Source: JAFTYO01 sp045611785 (GTDB lineage Bacteria; Pseudomonadota; Alphaproteobacteria; RF32; CAG-239). Taken from it: 63,142 nt of DNA. Below are positions 1 to 9,833 of this stretch, one piece after another. The notes below the pieces were generated by a model. It did not search any database, was not told the origin of the DNA, and saw only the letters and a list, made by a program, of their open reading frames with translations. The stretch is from positions 1 through 63,142 of the forward strand of contig JAZKXV010000010.1 in the NCBI GenBank assembly GCA_045611785.1, in the 5' to 3' direction. The translations under genes and the position numbers were made by a program. The stretch's first letter is position 1; every line of letters starts with the position of its first letter.

Positions 1-742
1 ATTTATATGTATGGAAGACTTCATTTGATTCTATATTATCCAAATATAAATTAAATTTGTGTTCTAACATAATAAATTTCATATATCTTTCTTGTAATTG
101 TATTTTTTTCATTTTTGTAATAAATTCTTTGATAGAAGAAAATTTATTACATGAAATAAAAGGTATATGTTGAGAGTTTATACTTGCAATAACAATTAAT
201 CCCTCTGTTGTATAAAAACAAATTGCCGGAATTTCTTCAATTGTAAATACGGTACCTTGAACTCGTTTTTTCTCAGCATGTCTTTTAGCAGATATTAATG
301 ATGTATGAAAACTTCCATTTATTTCAAATGTAGAACTCCAACTGCCCCACCATGCATTACGACCTTCAGAAACATAATATATTTTTATAAGTTTTGCAGA
401 GAATATTTTTCTTTGTTCGAGAATATCAAACTTTACACATCTTAACATAATATCTTTATCATCTGAAAATTTATAATCCAATTCTAATTTATTACCATGC
501 TGATAAAAATCAATCTCTTCGCTTGTAATTAAACCATTTTCAATAGGATTAAGAGGTTCATGACGTAATTTTATTATATCATTAAATATATCCTGAACAG
601 TAAAAATATCCAAATTTGTAATTTTAGCAATTTGTTCAACGCTTAAAACTGTGTTTTGAACCAACCAATCCGCAACCCTTTTTTTATCTGTTGTAGATAA
701 TAAGTGAATTTTTTTATTTATATTTGGAACATTTCTAAACAT
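1..742 (-). CDS. Partial gene: TrcR (DUF1013)-like N-terminal domain, unknown C-terminal part
   Basis: The frame opens at an ATG at 742 and stays open to the window edge, giving 247 codons without a stop, so the 3' end is missing. It starts 2 nt after the stop codon of the type III Res gene and is surely co-transcribed with it. Residues about 18-80 resemble the alphaproteobacterial cell-cycle regulator family TrcR/DUF1013: a WLVQNT segment, an SVEQIAKITNLD helix-turn-helix-like stretch, then PIENGLITSEEI, which matches the PxANGQLTxxEI segment as I remember it. The remaining ~165 residues (a WWGSWSS motif, then lysine-rich mixed sequence) match nothing I recognise. Function is unknown; as the last gene of an R-M operon it may be a defence accessory or a regulator. 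The domain call rests on recalled motif similarity, not on a search. Confidence 0.7.
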   Translation of the reverse strand, partial: MFRNVPNINKKIHLLSTTDKKRVADWLVQNTVLSVEQIAKITNLDIFTVQDIFNDIIKLRHEPLNPIENGLITSEEIDFYQHGNKLELDYKFSDDKDIMLRCVKFDILEQRKIFSAKLIKIYYVSEGRNAWWGSWSSTFEINGSFHTSLISAKRHAEKKRVQGTVFTIEEIPAICFYTTEGLIVIASINSQHIPFISCNKFSSIKEFITKMKKIQLQERYMKFIMLEHKFNLYLDNIESNEVFHTYK

Positions 743-744
743 TG

Positions 745-3700
745 TTACCCCATTACTTTGCTCATTAGTTCACTGTAGTTGCTTACAATATCATATTTTA
801 CATCATTTCCACTAATTGCTTTAAAATGCTCAATTGCACAATGTTTTTTTGCTTGTGCCAATGGTGTTACCTGTAAAGTTTGCATGCTACCTTTAGTTTC
901 TGCAATAAAATAAATGTGCTTGATATTTCCTTTATTAAACGCAATAGCCCAATCAGGATTATATTTTCCAACAGGTGTAGATATATAAAATCCATTTGGT
1001 ATCTTCATATATACAACAACATCTTCAGCAGCTTCTAGCTCTTTAGCAAATTCAACTTCTGTATTAGAATCTGCAATAACGTGGTCATATATATTTTTTA
1101 TAGTCTCTATATTAAATCCATACTTACCTCTTAAACTAGGTTCAGTAAAGATGCTTTGGTCATAAACACCTTCTTCGCCTTCAATTTTCGTATAAGTAAT
1201 GTGCTCTATTACTAATGTAGCTAGTTCATCATTGATTATTTTGGCGGTTTTAATAACAAATTCTTCAGGATTGTTTCTAACTTGGTCGAAAATAGCTTTT
1301 TCAATCTTTGTTAAAATTTCCACTAACGTTTTTCTAGTTAAACCAGTTTCGTTAACCAATTTTTCTAGAATATCAAAAGGAGTATCCGAATTTAATTTAG
1401 ATATTGAAACACGTTTAGTTCCGCTAGTTTTTCTCTGCATTGCATTCCCTGAGAATAAATCCTCTTGAGAATCTATGCTTTTCATTTCACCTGTAGTAAT
1501 CTCCACAAATGCTTCAGGAATATACAAATTACTATTTAATGCACTAACTGCTTTATCTATAAGCTCATTTGTATCATATTCTACAGTATAAAATGATTTT
1601 GTGTTAATTCGATTCCAAAGTTCTTGAAATTCTTTTTTATCAATATTGTTCTTATTTAATTTTATATCTATAGACTTTGCCCTAGCATTTTCAAACATAT
1701 CTGTTTTAGGATTGTATACTCTATCTATAATTTTGATAATGCTTTCTTTATAATCATCTACTTCTGCAGGCAATATTACATTATTATTCTTTTTATCTTC
1801 GAAATACTTATCAGTTAAAGCCCCTTCATCATTGACATATCCGTTTTTAATCATTGCAAAATTAAGTTTTTTAGCTAAATCTTGCGAGATTACAGCATTG
1901 TTTCCATGAGCATCTTGAATAAACTTATTTTTAAAGAAGTTTTCATCTATACAGCTAGGTCTCTCAATATCGCTTGCTATATCACTTTGCAATCCAGAAG
2001 CAAATTCACTATATGATTCACTGGCTATAACTGTTAATACGTTTATATTATGGATATCGGTGTTTAATAGAGCTTCATCCATTCTATCTCCATTTTGGTT
2101 AACAGATAATCTTAAACCTCGTCCTATCTCTTGACGCCTTCTATTTGTTGTATTGTTATAATCACTCCTTTTTAGTGCACATATTTGAAAAACGTTAGGA
2201 TTATCCCAACCTTCTTTTAATGCTGAGTGAGAAAATATAAAACGTACTGGATTTTCTAAACTTAATAATTCTTCTTTATTTTTCATAATTAAATCATATG
2301 CACTAACATCATTAGATGATGTTTCACCTCTTGCTATGGTACTGTTTACCATTTTTCCTTTTTTATCGATAGAAAAATAACCATTATGAGTATCATTTGT
2401 GCTAATATTTGTAAGATACTTCATATAATTATCATCGCCTAACTGCCCCATAAAATTATATACAGCATTATTATATTCTTCTTCAAAATATTGAGCAAAA
2501 ATACCTTTTTGCGGATTTCCTTGTTCATCATACTGTCTATAATTTGCAACTTCATCAATAAAGAATAAAGAAAGCACCTTAATCCCCTTATTAAAAAGCT
2601 CTCTTTCTCTTTCAAGATGGGTTTCTATTGTTTCACGTATTTGTATTCTGCGAATTTCATTTTCATTTGTTTTGCCACAAATTTCTCCAACTCTAATAAT
2701 TTTACCATTAGAAAATTCCACACAATTTATTCCGTCTCGACCATCAATGTTACTAATTGTATATCCTTTATATTCGTTCAAACCTCCTGATAACTCATAT
2801 ATATTGGTATTTTTTGTTACAGTATGAAACTTCGGGCAAATACTGCTTGTAGATTTACAATTAAATTCTAAAGTTGCTGTTGGATAATCTTTTTTAGAAA
2901 GATTTATTGAAGATAAGTACATATATCCATCAATACCTGTTTGCCCTTTTTCTTCAATTCCTTTAACTTCAATCTTTTTAACTAATTTCATATTATAAGC
3001 ATCAATTGCATCAAGCTTATATATCATATTAAACTTTTCTCTATGTGTTGCAGAATATCCTATTGTCATTAAAGGATTAAAACTTTTCAATGCTGCTCTT
3101 GTTGCATTTCCTAAAACAGACTGTGGTTCATCAATAATTAAAATAGGATTAGTTTTTGCAATAACATCTATCGGGCGACGAGAACGAAACTCATCTAGTT
3201 TCATAAATATTTTTCTGGTTTCTTTAGGTAATTTTTTAGGTTTTTCTCCAATTTTGATAGCTTGTTCATATTCTATCATCGCCTTTTCTGTTGCGCTAAT
3301 AGCATTAAATGCTTGTGAGTTAATAATCATCACATTAATGTTGCTATCACTAGCAAAATGTTCAATTTTTGTTAAATCTGATGAACTATATACAAAAGGC
3401 TTTATTATTTTTCCATATTCTTCAACAAAGTGTTTTTGTGTTACTTGAAAAGATTTATATACACCTTCACGAATGGCAATACTAGGCACAATAACAATAA
3501 ATTTGCTCCAACCATAACGTTTATTAAGCTCGAACATTGTTTTAATGTAGGTATATGTTTTACCAACACCTGTTTCCATTTCAACAGTTAGATTATATGG
3601 AATATGTAGAGTAGTTCTTCCTTCTAATTGCTCCGATGGTTTTATTAAGTTTCTTACTTGTAATGTGTTAATATTCTTTTTTATTTGTTCATCTGTTAAT

Positions 3701-3894
3701 AAAACCCTATGATTTTGAAAGCCATTAATTTCTAAATCGGCTTCTGCTTGACTAGCACTTATCTTACCTTGGTCGATAAGATATCTATTCAAATTTTGGT
3801 AAGGTTGACCATCAAACACATCACAAACAGCTTTTGCTGCTTCTATTTGAAAACTTTGATGTTTAAACTTTAATTCCATTTTTCTTTTACTCAT
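745..3894 (-). CDS. res: Type III restriction enzyme Res subunit (helicase-nuclease)
   Basis: This is the ATP-dependent translocase and nuclease subunit of a type III restriction-modification enzyme; it cuts DNA lacking Mod methylation. In its 1049 residues I see Walker A METGVGKT at 106-113, the type III form of motif II DEPQ at 255-258, GYSATH near 278, EGWDNP and QEIGRGLRL in the second RecA lobe, and a C-terminal PD-(D/E)xK nuclease with D981, E999 and K1001 (NPDWAIAF ... AETKG). All catalytic motifs are present, so it should be active. AGGAG lies about 10 nt before the chosen ATG. It follows mod by 11 nt in a leftward operon. Family assignment is firm; the recognition sequence cannot be read from the DNA. 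Confidence 0.95.
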   Translation of the reverse strand: MSKRKMELKFKHQSFQIEAAKAVCDVFDGQPYQNLNRYLIDQGKISASQAEADLEINGFQNHRVLLTDEQIKKNINTLQVRNLIKPSEQLEGRTTLHIPYNLTVEMETGVGKTYTYIKTMFELNKRYGWSKFIVIVPSIAIREGVYKSFQVTQKHFVEEYGKIIKPFVYSSSDLTKIEHFASDSNINVMIINSQAFNAISATEKAMIEYEQAIKIGEKPKKLPKETRKIFMKLDEFRSRRPIDVIAKTNPILIIDEPQSVLGNATRAALKSFNPLMTIGYSATHREKFNMIYKLDAIDAYNMKLVKKIEVKGIEEKGQTGIDGYMYLSSINLSKKDYPTATLEFNCKSTSSICPKFHTVTKNTNIYELSGGLNEYKGYTISNIDGRDGINCVEFSNGKIIRVGEICGKTNENEIRRIQIRETIETHLERERELFNKGIKVLSLFFIDEVANYRQYDEQGNPQKGIFAQYFEEEYNNAVYNFMGQLGDDNYMKYLTNISTNDTHNGYFSIDKKGKMVNSTIARGETSSNDVSAYDLIMKNKEELLSLENPVRFIFSHSALKEGWDNPNVFQICALKRSDYNNTTNRRRQEIGRGLRLSVNQNGDRMDEALLNTDIHNINVLTVIASESYSEFASGLQSDIASDIERPSCIDENFFKNKFIQDAHGNNAVISQDLAKKLNFAMIKNGYVNDEGALTDKYFEDKKNNNVILPAEVDDYKESIIKIIDRVYNPKTDMFENARAKSIDIKLNKNNIDKKEFQELWNRINTKSFYTVEYDTNELIDKAVSALNSNLYIPEAFVEITTGEMKSIDSQEDLFSGNAMQRKTSGTKRVSISKLNSDTPFDILEKLVNETGLTRKTLVEILTKIEKAIFDQVRNNPEEFVIKTAKIINDELATLVIEHITYTKIEGEEGVYDQSIFTEPSLRGKYGFNIETIKNIYDHVIADSNTEVEFAKELEAAEDVVVYMKIPNGFYISTPVGKYNPDWAIAFNKGNIKHIYFIAETKGSMQTLQVTPLAQAKKHCAIEHFKAISGNDVKYDIVSNYSELMSKVMG

Positions 3895-3905
3895 TACAAA
3901 AGCTC

Positions 3906-5918
3906 CTATAAAATTTTTACTTTTCTTTTTAAGCTTTCGTTATCAAGACCAGGAAACTCTAGTTTGAATATTTCTTTCATATTAGTTTTTTTAGCATCTG
4001 TTTCAAATGAAGCATCACGAAATACAACTCTTAATGGCTTCATTTTAGCTATTTTTCTTATAACATTATCTGTAATATTTTTATCAAAACAAGCTATTAA
4101 ATCACCGTCATTTACAACATGAACTTCAAAACCATCAATGTTTTCAATTTTATGTGGTAATGACAACTCTACACCCCATTCTAACATACAAGCATATAAA
4201 AGGTCATTACCTGTTCTGCCTTCTTTAATGTTTTCAATTTGGTCTAATAAATTTGCTTGAGTTATTTTATCCGGTGTATAATACACATCTTTCATATTGC
4301 TTTCATCAAGTTTCAAGACACGGAAACCTATATCAAGGTCTTGTTTACCTGTTTCTTCTTTGATTTTGTTTCCAGCACGACGGATGCGTTCTTTACCGAT
4401 TTCACAGATATTGTGTTTCATATTATGTTTATCTAAAAACGATAAAGCAGCATTAATAATCTTCTTCGCTTTATTTGTATTTGCTGATTTTATTTCAATA
4501 ATTTCAGGTAATTGAACCATAATAAACTTTCTTTTACCTCCATCTTGAGCATTTAGTTGCATTATAGCATGTGCTGTTGTTGCCGAACCCGAAAAAAAAT
4601 CTAATATTATAGCATCTTTATCATTTGTATTTTGAACAAATAGTTTTATTAATTCCATTGGTTTTGGATTAGAAAATGGAGAAGAATCTTCTTCAAACAT
4701 ATTTTTGAGCATGTCTGTATCTTTACGTGTTTGTATTTTATGATATCCTCTCATAACATCTAATCTATCCTTTGATATATATGTTTTTTTTGCAGGAAGT
4801 TTTGTGTCATCATCTGGAAATAATATTAAATTTTGTGCAATCCATTCATTCCAGGTAGAGAGTGTGCAACGCCATCCAGAGGTTGGAGTTGCACACTCTC
4901 TACCTGTTTTAGGATTAATTCTTTTATCTTTTGGACCTCCACTTTGAGGGTCATCAATTGGTCCTATTCTATAAATTCCGTACTCATCTGCATATTTATA
5001 ATTTGAAATATTATCAGACATATAATCATTGTCTTTATAAAACTGTTTCAAATCATTCATTGTTTTGCTGTAATCATTACCATTTTTATCATATATATTA
5101 AGTAATGTTTCATATCTGCTATCAAATATACCATACGAAACTTCTTTAGCTTTTTCAAAGTTTTTAACATAAACTAAACAGTATTCATGAGCAGTTGAAA
5201 CAATATAAGGGTCATTTTTAGGTGTTCCTTCAACAACAATCTGTGCAACAAAATTGCTATGACCAAAAATTTCATCACATAGTTTTCTTAAATTTTCAAC
5301 CTCATCATCATCTATAGATATAAAAATAACACCATCATCAGTTAGTAGATTTCTTGCAAGTTTTAAACGAGAATACATCATAGAGCACCAAGATGAATGG
5401 AAACGACCATTAGTTTCAGTGTTCTTAAACATTCTGTAACCGCTTTCATCAATAGCACCAACTTCTTCGTCATATTGGTCTTTATTAGTTTTGTAATCAT
5501 CCGGATAGATAAAACTGTCATTACCCTTATTATAAGGTGGGTCTATGTATATCATTTTGATTTTATTCAAATAACTTTCTTGCAAAAGCTTCAAAACATC
5601 CAAATTATCACCTTCAATATAAAGGTTTTCTGTGTTTTCCCAATCAACAGATTCTTCTTTGCAAGGACGAAGTGTCTTACGAATTGGTCTGTTTGCTTCA
5701 ACCATAGCTTGTTTTTTGCCAACCCAAGTAAAATCATAAGATTCATCACCTTCAATTACTTTAGTAGAAAGGAGTTGCTCTAACTTTTTAGCATCAACAG
5801 CAGATACAATATCGCCATTTGCATCTTTTGTTTCAGTTATCACTTCCGGAAACATTTCTTTCAATATTTCTAACTTTTCCAATGTTTTATTGGCTGTTTC
5901 CATCTTCATCTTATCCAT
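3906..5918 (-). CDS. mod: Type III DNA adenine methyltransferase Mod subunit
   Basis: This is the site-specific DNA methyltransferase of the type III system; it reads the recognition sequence and transfers a methyl group from S-adenosylmethionine, probably to adenine N6. In its 670 residues motif IV DPPYNKG is at 126-132 and motif I FFSGSATTAH at 441-450. This order (catalytic motif before SAM-binding motif) marks a beta-class enzyme such as type III Mod. The region between them, roughly 230-400, should contain the target recognition domain. AAGGA lies 8 nt before the ATG. The start overlaps the end of the DUF4391 gene by 8 nt, so translation is probably coupled. I see no simple-repeat tract of the kind that gives slipped-strand phase variation in other mod genes. 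Confidence 0.95.
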   Translation of the reverse strand: MDKMKMETANKTLEKLEILKEMFPEVITETKDANGDIVSAVDAKKLEQLLSTKVIEGDESYDFTWVGKKQAMVEANRPIRKTLRPCKEESVDWENTENLYIEGDNLDVLKLLQESYLNKIKMIYIDPPYNKGNDSFIYPDDYKTNKDQYDEEVGAIDESGYRMFKNTETNGRFHSSWCSMMYSRLKLARNLLTDDGVIFISIDDDEVENLRKLCDEIFGHSNFVAQIVVEGTPKNDPYIVSTAHEYCLVYVKNFEKAKEVSYGIFDSRYETLLNIYDKNGNDYSKTMNDLKQFYKDNDYMSDNISNYKYADEYGIYRIGPIDDPQSGGPKDKRINPKTGRECATPTSGWRCTLSTWNEWIAQNLILFPDDDTKLPAKKTYISKDRLDVMRGYHKIQTRKDTDMLKNMFEEDSSPFSNPKPMELIKLFVQNTNDKDAIILDFFSGSATTAHAIMQLNAQDGGKRKFIMVQLPEIIEIKSANTNKAKKIINAALSFLDKHNMKHNICEIGKERIRRAGNKIKEETGKQDLDIGFRVLKLDESNMKDVYYTPDKITQANLLDQIENIKEGRTGNDLLYACMLEWGVELSLPHKIENIDGFEVHVVNDGDLIACFDKNITDNVIRKIAKMKPLRVVFRDASFETDAKKTNMKEIFKLEFPGLDNESLKRKVKIL

Positions 5919-6573
5919 TGTTAGTTCCTTTCAAAGTATCTAATTGTTTTTGCAGGTCTTTGATTTCTGCACGAATGGCTATTTGACGATTGAATTGTTT
6001 TTCATTCGTCATTTTCTTGGTTAATTTCTCTATTTGATTTTCTAATTTTTGAATTTCTACGGTTTGGTTTACTTTGGTTTTAAGGTCTTCTTCGCTTGAT
6101 ATATCAATCAATCCATCTGAAAGTTGGCTTAAAAAGTTTTCATAAATGCTATCAAGCTTATTACCTTGTAATGTTATGCTTGGCTCTTTTTCCCAATCAC
6201 TATGATAGTATTTTACAATGTTTGCTTTACTTGTTCCGTTTGTTGTTTTTTCTTTATAGCCTAACCAAAGTTGGAACTTATCATTATATTCCAAAACAAA
6301 CAAAATATAGTAAGGAATTGCCTTATCTATGGCTTCCAAAATCTTTTCATTAAAATTATTGGTTTTTAATTTAATATGAAATACTTCCAGTTCTTTAATA
6401 TTATCAGAACCTGATATGTTCATTGTGCTTGGTGCAAGTTTGTTTGCCCAAGTAATCTTTTCAATATCGTTTACAAAGCTTTCCTTTAATGTGTTGCTAA
6501 TGTTGGCTTTTTCATAAAATTTGTTTTTAGCAACCATTTTATTTACTTCTGTTTCTTTAGGGAAGTTTAGCAT
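5911..6573 (-). CDS. DUF4391 protein, R-M operon accessory
   Basis: A 220-residue protein of the DUF4391 family: the N-terminus LNFPKETEVNK, the middle WANKLAPSTMNI and the segment DKAIPYYILFVLEY are typical of that family. The last ~55 residues are charged and likely a coiled coil (KLENQIEKLTKKMTNEK and following). Its biochemical role is not established. The family is habitually found between an SNF2-like helicase and a type III Mod/Res pair, as here. It overlaps the helicase gene by 7 nt and mod by 8 nt, so stoichiometric, coupled expression is likely. I infer that it is a structural partner of the helicase or Mod. Confidence 0.85.
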   Translation of the reverse strand: MLNFPKETEVNKMVAKNKFYEKANISNTLKESFVNDIEKITWANKLAPSTMNISGSDNIKELEVFHIKLKTNNFNEKILEAIDKAIPYYILFVLEYNDKFQLWLGYKEKTTNGTSKANIVKYYHSDWEKEPSITLQGNKLDSIYENFLSQLSDGLIDISSEEDLKTKVNQTVEIQKLENQIEKLTKKMTNEKQFNRQIAIRAEIKDLQKQLDTLKGTNNG

Positions 6574-9500
6574 TTACTTTCTCCTTCCACTACAAGGAAA
6601 CAAATCAGTTCAAAATCATTAAGTCCGCTTATTTCATTAACCAAAGCAGATGTGCCACCATCAGAGAACAGGCTATCTACATCACTTTCTTCTTTTACGG
6701 CAATTATAGAATTGATTGCTTGGCTCAAAAGATTTGAATATTGCTTCATATCTTTGCCGTCTTTTGTCTTTTTATTGAAAATGGCACAAGTTTCTTTATC
6801 AACTTCAGGCTTTCCTTTACAAGCCAAACGCAATTTATCAAGCAATTCTTTGGGTTGTAAGTGATTACAGACAATATCGCCATCTTCTTTGATATAAACC
6901 ATATAAAACGGATGCAAACGGTTCATATCATTGATGTTGGTGTCTTTATTGATGTTCTTTAAGATATAAATTACACCGGCAGGCATATCTGGTGTTGCTT
7001 TTACAACAGCATTCATACCGGTCGGGTTCTTTTCTACATCAGGATTTTCTTTAATATATTCCAACAAATCTAAACGAAATTCATTTAACCCCAAATCCAT
7101 AATGGATATGCTTGAACCCATTTCTTCTATATCAACTACTTCTGTTTGCAACTTTTCAAGCTGTTGCTTACGATATGATAAATCTGGGTCGTCTTCCGGA
7201 TTGATAACATTATCATTACCGCCTGCTGCAAGGTTTACAGCTTTCATTCTGCCTTCAACACGGGCTTTTAACTTAATGTATTCATCTAATTCTACCGGAG
7301 CCCAGAAATTTACAAGTTGTATTACAGAGTTCTTACTTCCAATACGGTCAATACGACCAAAACGTTGGATGATGCGAACTGGATTCCAATGGATATCATA
7401 GTTAATTAAATAGTCGCAGTCTTGTAGGTTTTGACCTTCAGAGATACAATCTGTTGCAATTAAAATATCAATATTTGCAGGTGTATCAGGTAATAAAAGG
7501 TGTTTTTCTTTTGATATTGGTGAAAAACAAGTCAGAACCGTATTCATATCTTGTGGAAGTTTTGCAACTGTGCTCTTTCCATCAACTGAACCACTAATTA
7601 CTGCTGTATCTAGTCCAAAGTTCTTTTTCACATACTTTGAAACATTATCATACAAATAATCTGCAGTATCAGCAAAAGCAGTAAAAATTAGGATTTTCTT
7701 ATTATTTCCATTGATTGGATTTTCTACTTTTTGCTTAATTTGTTGCATTAATGTTTGTAATTTGAAGTCATCTTCAACACTTATAGAACTTGTTTCTTTA
7801 TATAAATGTTCCAAAATATGAGCATCTGCTCTTAAATCTCTTTTCCAAGATTGATAGTCCATATCTTTTAGAGATATGCTTATTTTGCTTCCGGTTGAAA
7901 CATCATAATCTTCATCAAAGTCTTCAAATTCACTAAAATCATTGATTAGTTCATAATCATTCTTTTTCTTTTCAAAAAGTTCAATATTTTCAATAGTTCT
8001 GTTGATGCGTTCAATTATGCGGGATAATGTTTGATTAAATGAATAAACCGAGCTTTCCATACGTTTCATAAGGTTTATGCTCATCAAACGACGAACACCT
8101 TGTTCACGGTCTGCTTGTTTGAAAAATACACCGTGGCTTACATCTCTTCCGTATTTTTCTTCATATTCATCACGTTTACTTTCATAGATGTATTTAGATG
8201 GAGTGTAAATACATAATTCTAATTGCAATAAATCTGAAAAAATCTCTTTATATGAAATAGTTCCTTCTTTTAAGCTTAACTTTGGATAGTGGTTTATTGG
8301 TTTTAATCTATCAGGAAACTTACCAATATCTGAAGTGTTATAATATTTTTCAATATGTTTACGAGAACGAGCGATAGTTACACTATCAAGCAAATCAAAG
8401 AAGTCAAAACTTAAACTACTTAATAAACGAGATGCAGTTCTTTCATGTTGGGGTAATTCGCTCCAATGATTATAAGCTCTTTGAGCTTCTCTAAAGATTT
8501 GTTCAACATTCTTACCTTCGCCAAGCTTTTCATTAAGTTGTTTAGCATTTCCTTCATAAGCAAGGGCAAGTTGGTTCTTTAAATCTATAAATTGGTTGTT
8601 TACAGGTGTAGCAGAAAGCATCAAAACCTTTGTTCTGACACCTTTTCTAATAACTCTGTTAAGCAAGATATTGTAGCGATTGTCTTTTTGTTCACCTTCA
8701 CTGTCTAAATATGACTGTCCACCGTTGCGGAAGTTATGGCTTTCATCAATCACTACTAAATCATAATTGCTCCAATTTATTTTACCTAAATCAAGACCAT
8801 TTGATTTTCCTCTTACACGAGACAAATCCGTGTGATAAAGCACATCATAACGAAGTCTATCTGATGCAATCGGGTTGTTTACGTAGTTTTCTTTATAGGT
8901 TGTCCAGTTATCACTTAACTTTTTCGGACATAATACAAGAACGTTTTTATTACGGTTTTCATAGTATTTGATAACAGATATAGCTGTGAATGTTTTACCA
9001 AGACCAACACTATCTGCTAAAATACAACCATTATATTTTTCCAGCTTATTGATAATAGCAAGGCAAGCATCCTTTTGGAAATTGTAAAGTTTGTTCCAAA
9101 TTGCACTTTCCTTAAATCCGGTAGCTGTGTTTGGAAGAACATCTTCATTAATATCATCCAAAAACTCATTAAAAATATTGAAAAGTGTAAAGAAATAAAC
9201 AAATTCTGGTGAGTTTTCATTATAAACAGAGCTGATACTTTCAATGATTTCTTCTGTTACATCTTGTAATTGGTCTTTATCAGTCCAAAGTTCATTAAAG
9301 TGTTGAAGATATCCCTTACTCATGGGTGCTTCAAACTTATTGATGATACAAAAACAGTTATTTCCTTTCTCACAACCTAAATCAACAGTTGTAAAACCAT
9401 TTATAGGATAATACGCACAGCTTGAGTTATCTTCGTTTTCAACATTAATAAGACCTGGAATCGTATGTCCTGTTTTGTTAGATTTGAAGCGAACTTTATT

Positions 9501-9833
9501 TTTAATCCATTCTGCACATTCTTTTGCAATAGCTTTTTGTGTCAGTTCATTACGAAGCTTTACTTCAAATTCTGTTCCATAGATGCTCTTTTCACGAGCC
9601 AGTCTTGGTATGTAAAACTCTCTTTTTTCTTTTGGTGTCTTTTCTGTAATAAATGTAGGTGATGTAAAAATAAAGCGAAGTTCTTCAATGTTCTCTAATT
9701 GCTTCTTTAATTCTGCAAAGGCATATATAGAAAAATATGCAGAAGCTATTGAAAGCTTTGCATTCTTCTTTATCTCAACAGTTAAATCATCTTTTAATAA
9801 AGATGATACGTTGTCAAAGGTTTTAATATACAT
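6567..9833 (-). CDS. SNF2-like helicase, first gene of the extended type III R-M operon
   Basis: A 1088-residue superfamily 2 helicase/translocase. Residues 1-110 resemble the PLD-like N-terminal module of this helicase family, although I see no HxK catalytic motif. The ATPase core has Walker A DSVGLGKT at about 274-281, motif II DESH at 363-366, motif III LSATPVNN, and motifs V/VI in SEGQNLQDCDYL and QRFGRIDRIG, so it should hydrolyse ATP. It heads the operon helicase-DUF4391-mod-res-TrcR-like. The ATG at 9833-9831 lies inside the left arm of an inverted repeat (9831-9846) that also carries its ribosome binding site, GGTGAT. Its expression may therefore depend on the orientation of the adjacent 129-bp segment. 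Confidence 0.9.
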   Translation of the reverse strand: MYIKTFDNVSSLLKDDLTVEIKKNAKLSIASAYFSIYAFAELKKQLENIEELRFIFTSPTFITEKTPKEKREFYIPRLAREKSIYGTEFEVKLRNELTQKAIAKECAEWIKNKVRFKSNKTGHTIPGLINVENEDNSSCAYYPINGFTTVDLGCEKGNNCFCIINKFEAPMSKGYLQHFNELWTDKDQLQDVTEEIIESISSVYNENSPEFVYFFTLFNIFNEFLDDINEDVLPNTATGFKESAIWNKLYNFQKDACLAIINKLEKYNGCILADSVGLGKTFTAISVIKYYENRNKNVLVLCPKKLSDNWTTYKENYVNNPIASDRLRYDVLYHTDLSRVRGKSNGLDLGKINWSNYDLVVIDESHNFRNGGQSYLDSEGEQKDNRYNILLNRVIRKGVRTKVLMLSATPVNNQFIDLKNQLALAYEGNAKQLNEKLGEGKNVEQIFREAQRAYNHWSELPQHERTASRLLSSLSFDFFDLLDSVTIARSRKHIEKYYNTSDIGKFPDRLKPINHYPKLSLKEGTISYKEIFSDLLQLELCIYTPSKYIYESKRDEYEEKYGRDVSHGVFFKQADREQGVRRLMSINLMKRMESSVYSFNQTLSRIIERINRTIENIELFEKKKNDYELINDFSEFEDFDEDYDVSTGSKISISLKDMDYQSWKRDLRADAHILEHLYKETSSISVEDDFKLQTLMQQIKQKVENPINGNNKKILIFTAFADTADYLYDNVSKYVKKNFGLDTAVISGSVDGKSTVAKLPQDMNTVLTCFSPISKEKHLLLPDTPANIDILIATDCISEGQNLQDCDYLINYDIHWNPVRIIQRFGRIDRIGSKNSVIQLVNFWAPVELDEYIKLKARVEGRMKAVNLAAGGNDNVINPEDDPDLSYRKQQLEKLQTEVVDIEEMGSSISIMDLGLNEFRLDLLEYIKENPDVEKNPTGMNAVVKATPDMPAGVIYILKNINKDTNINDMNRLHPFYMVYIKEDGDIVCNHLQPKELLDKLRLACKGKPEVDKETCAIFNKKTKDGKDMKQYSNLLSQAINSIIAVKEESDVDSLFSDGGTSALVNEISGLNDFELICFLVVEGESKC

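Noticed and set aside
3906..5918. Phase variation of mod by simple sequence repeats
   Set aside because: No tract of repeated di- to pentanucleotides long enough for slippage is present in the gene or its start.
9017..9244. Short frames opposite or out of phase with the helicase gene
   Set aside because: They are low-complexity shadows of a gene with clear helicase motifs.
745..9833. Classification as DISARM or BREX
   Set aside because: The DrmA/DrmB (DUF1998), PglZ and BrxC/L genes that define those systems are not seen; Mod/Res motifs are those of type III R-M.
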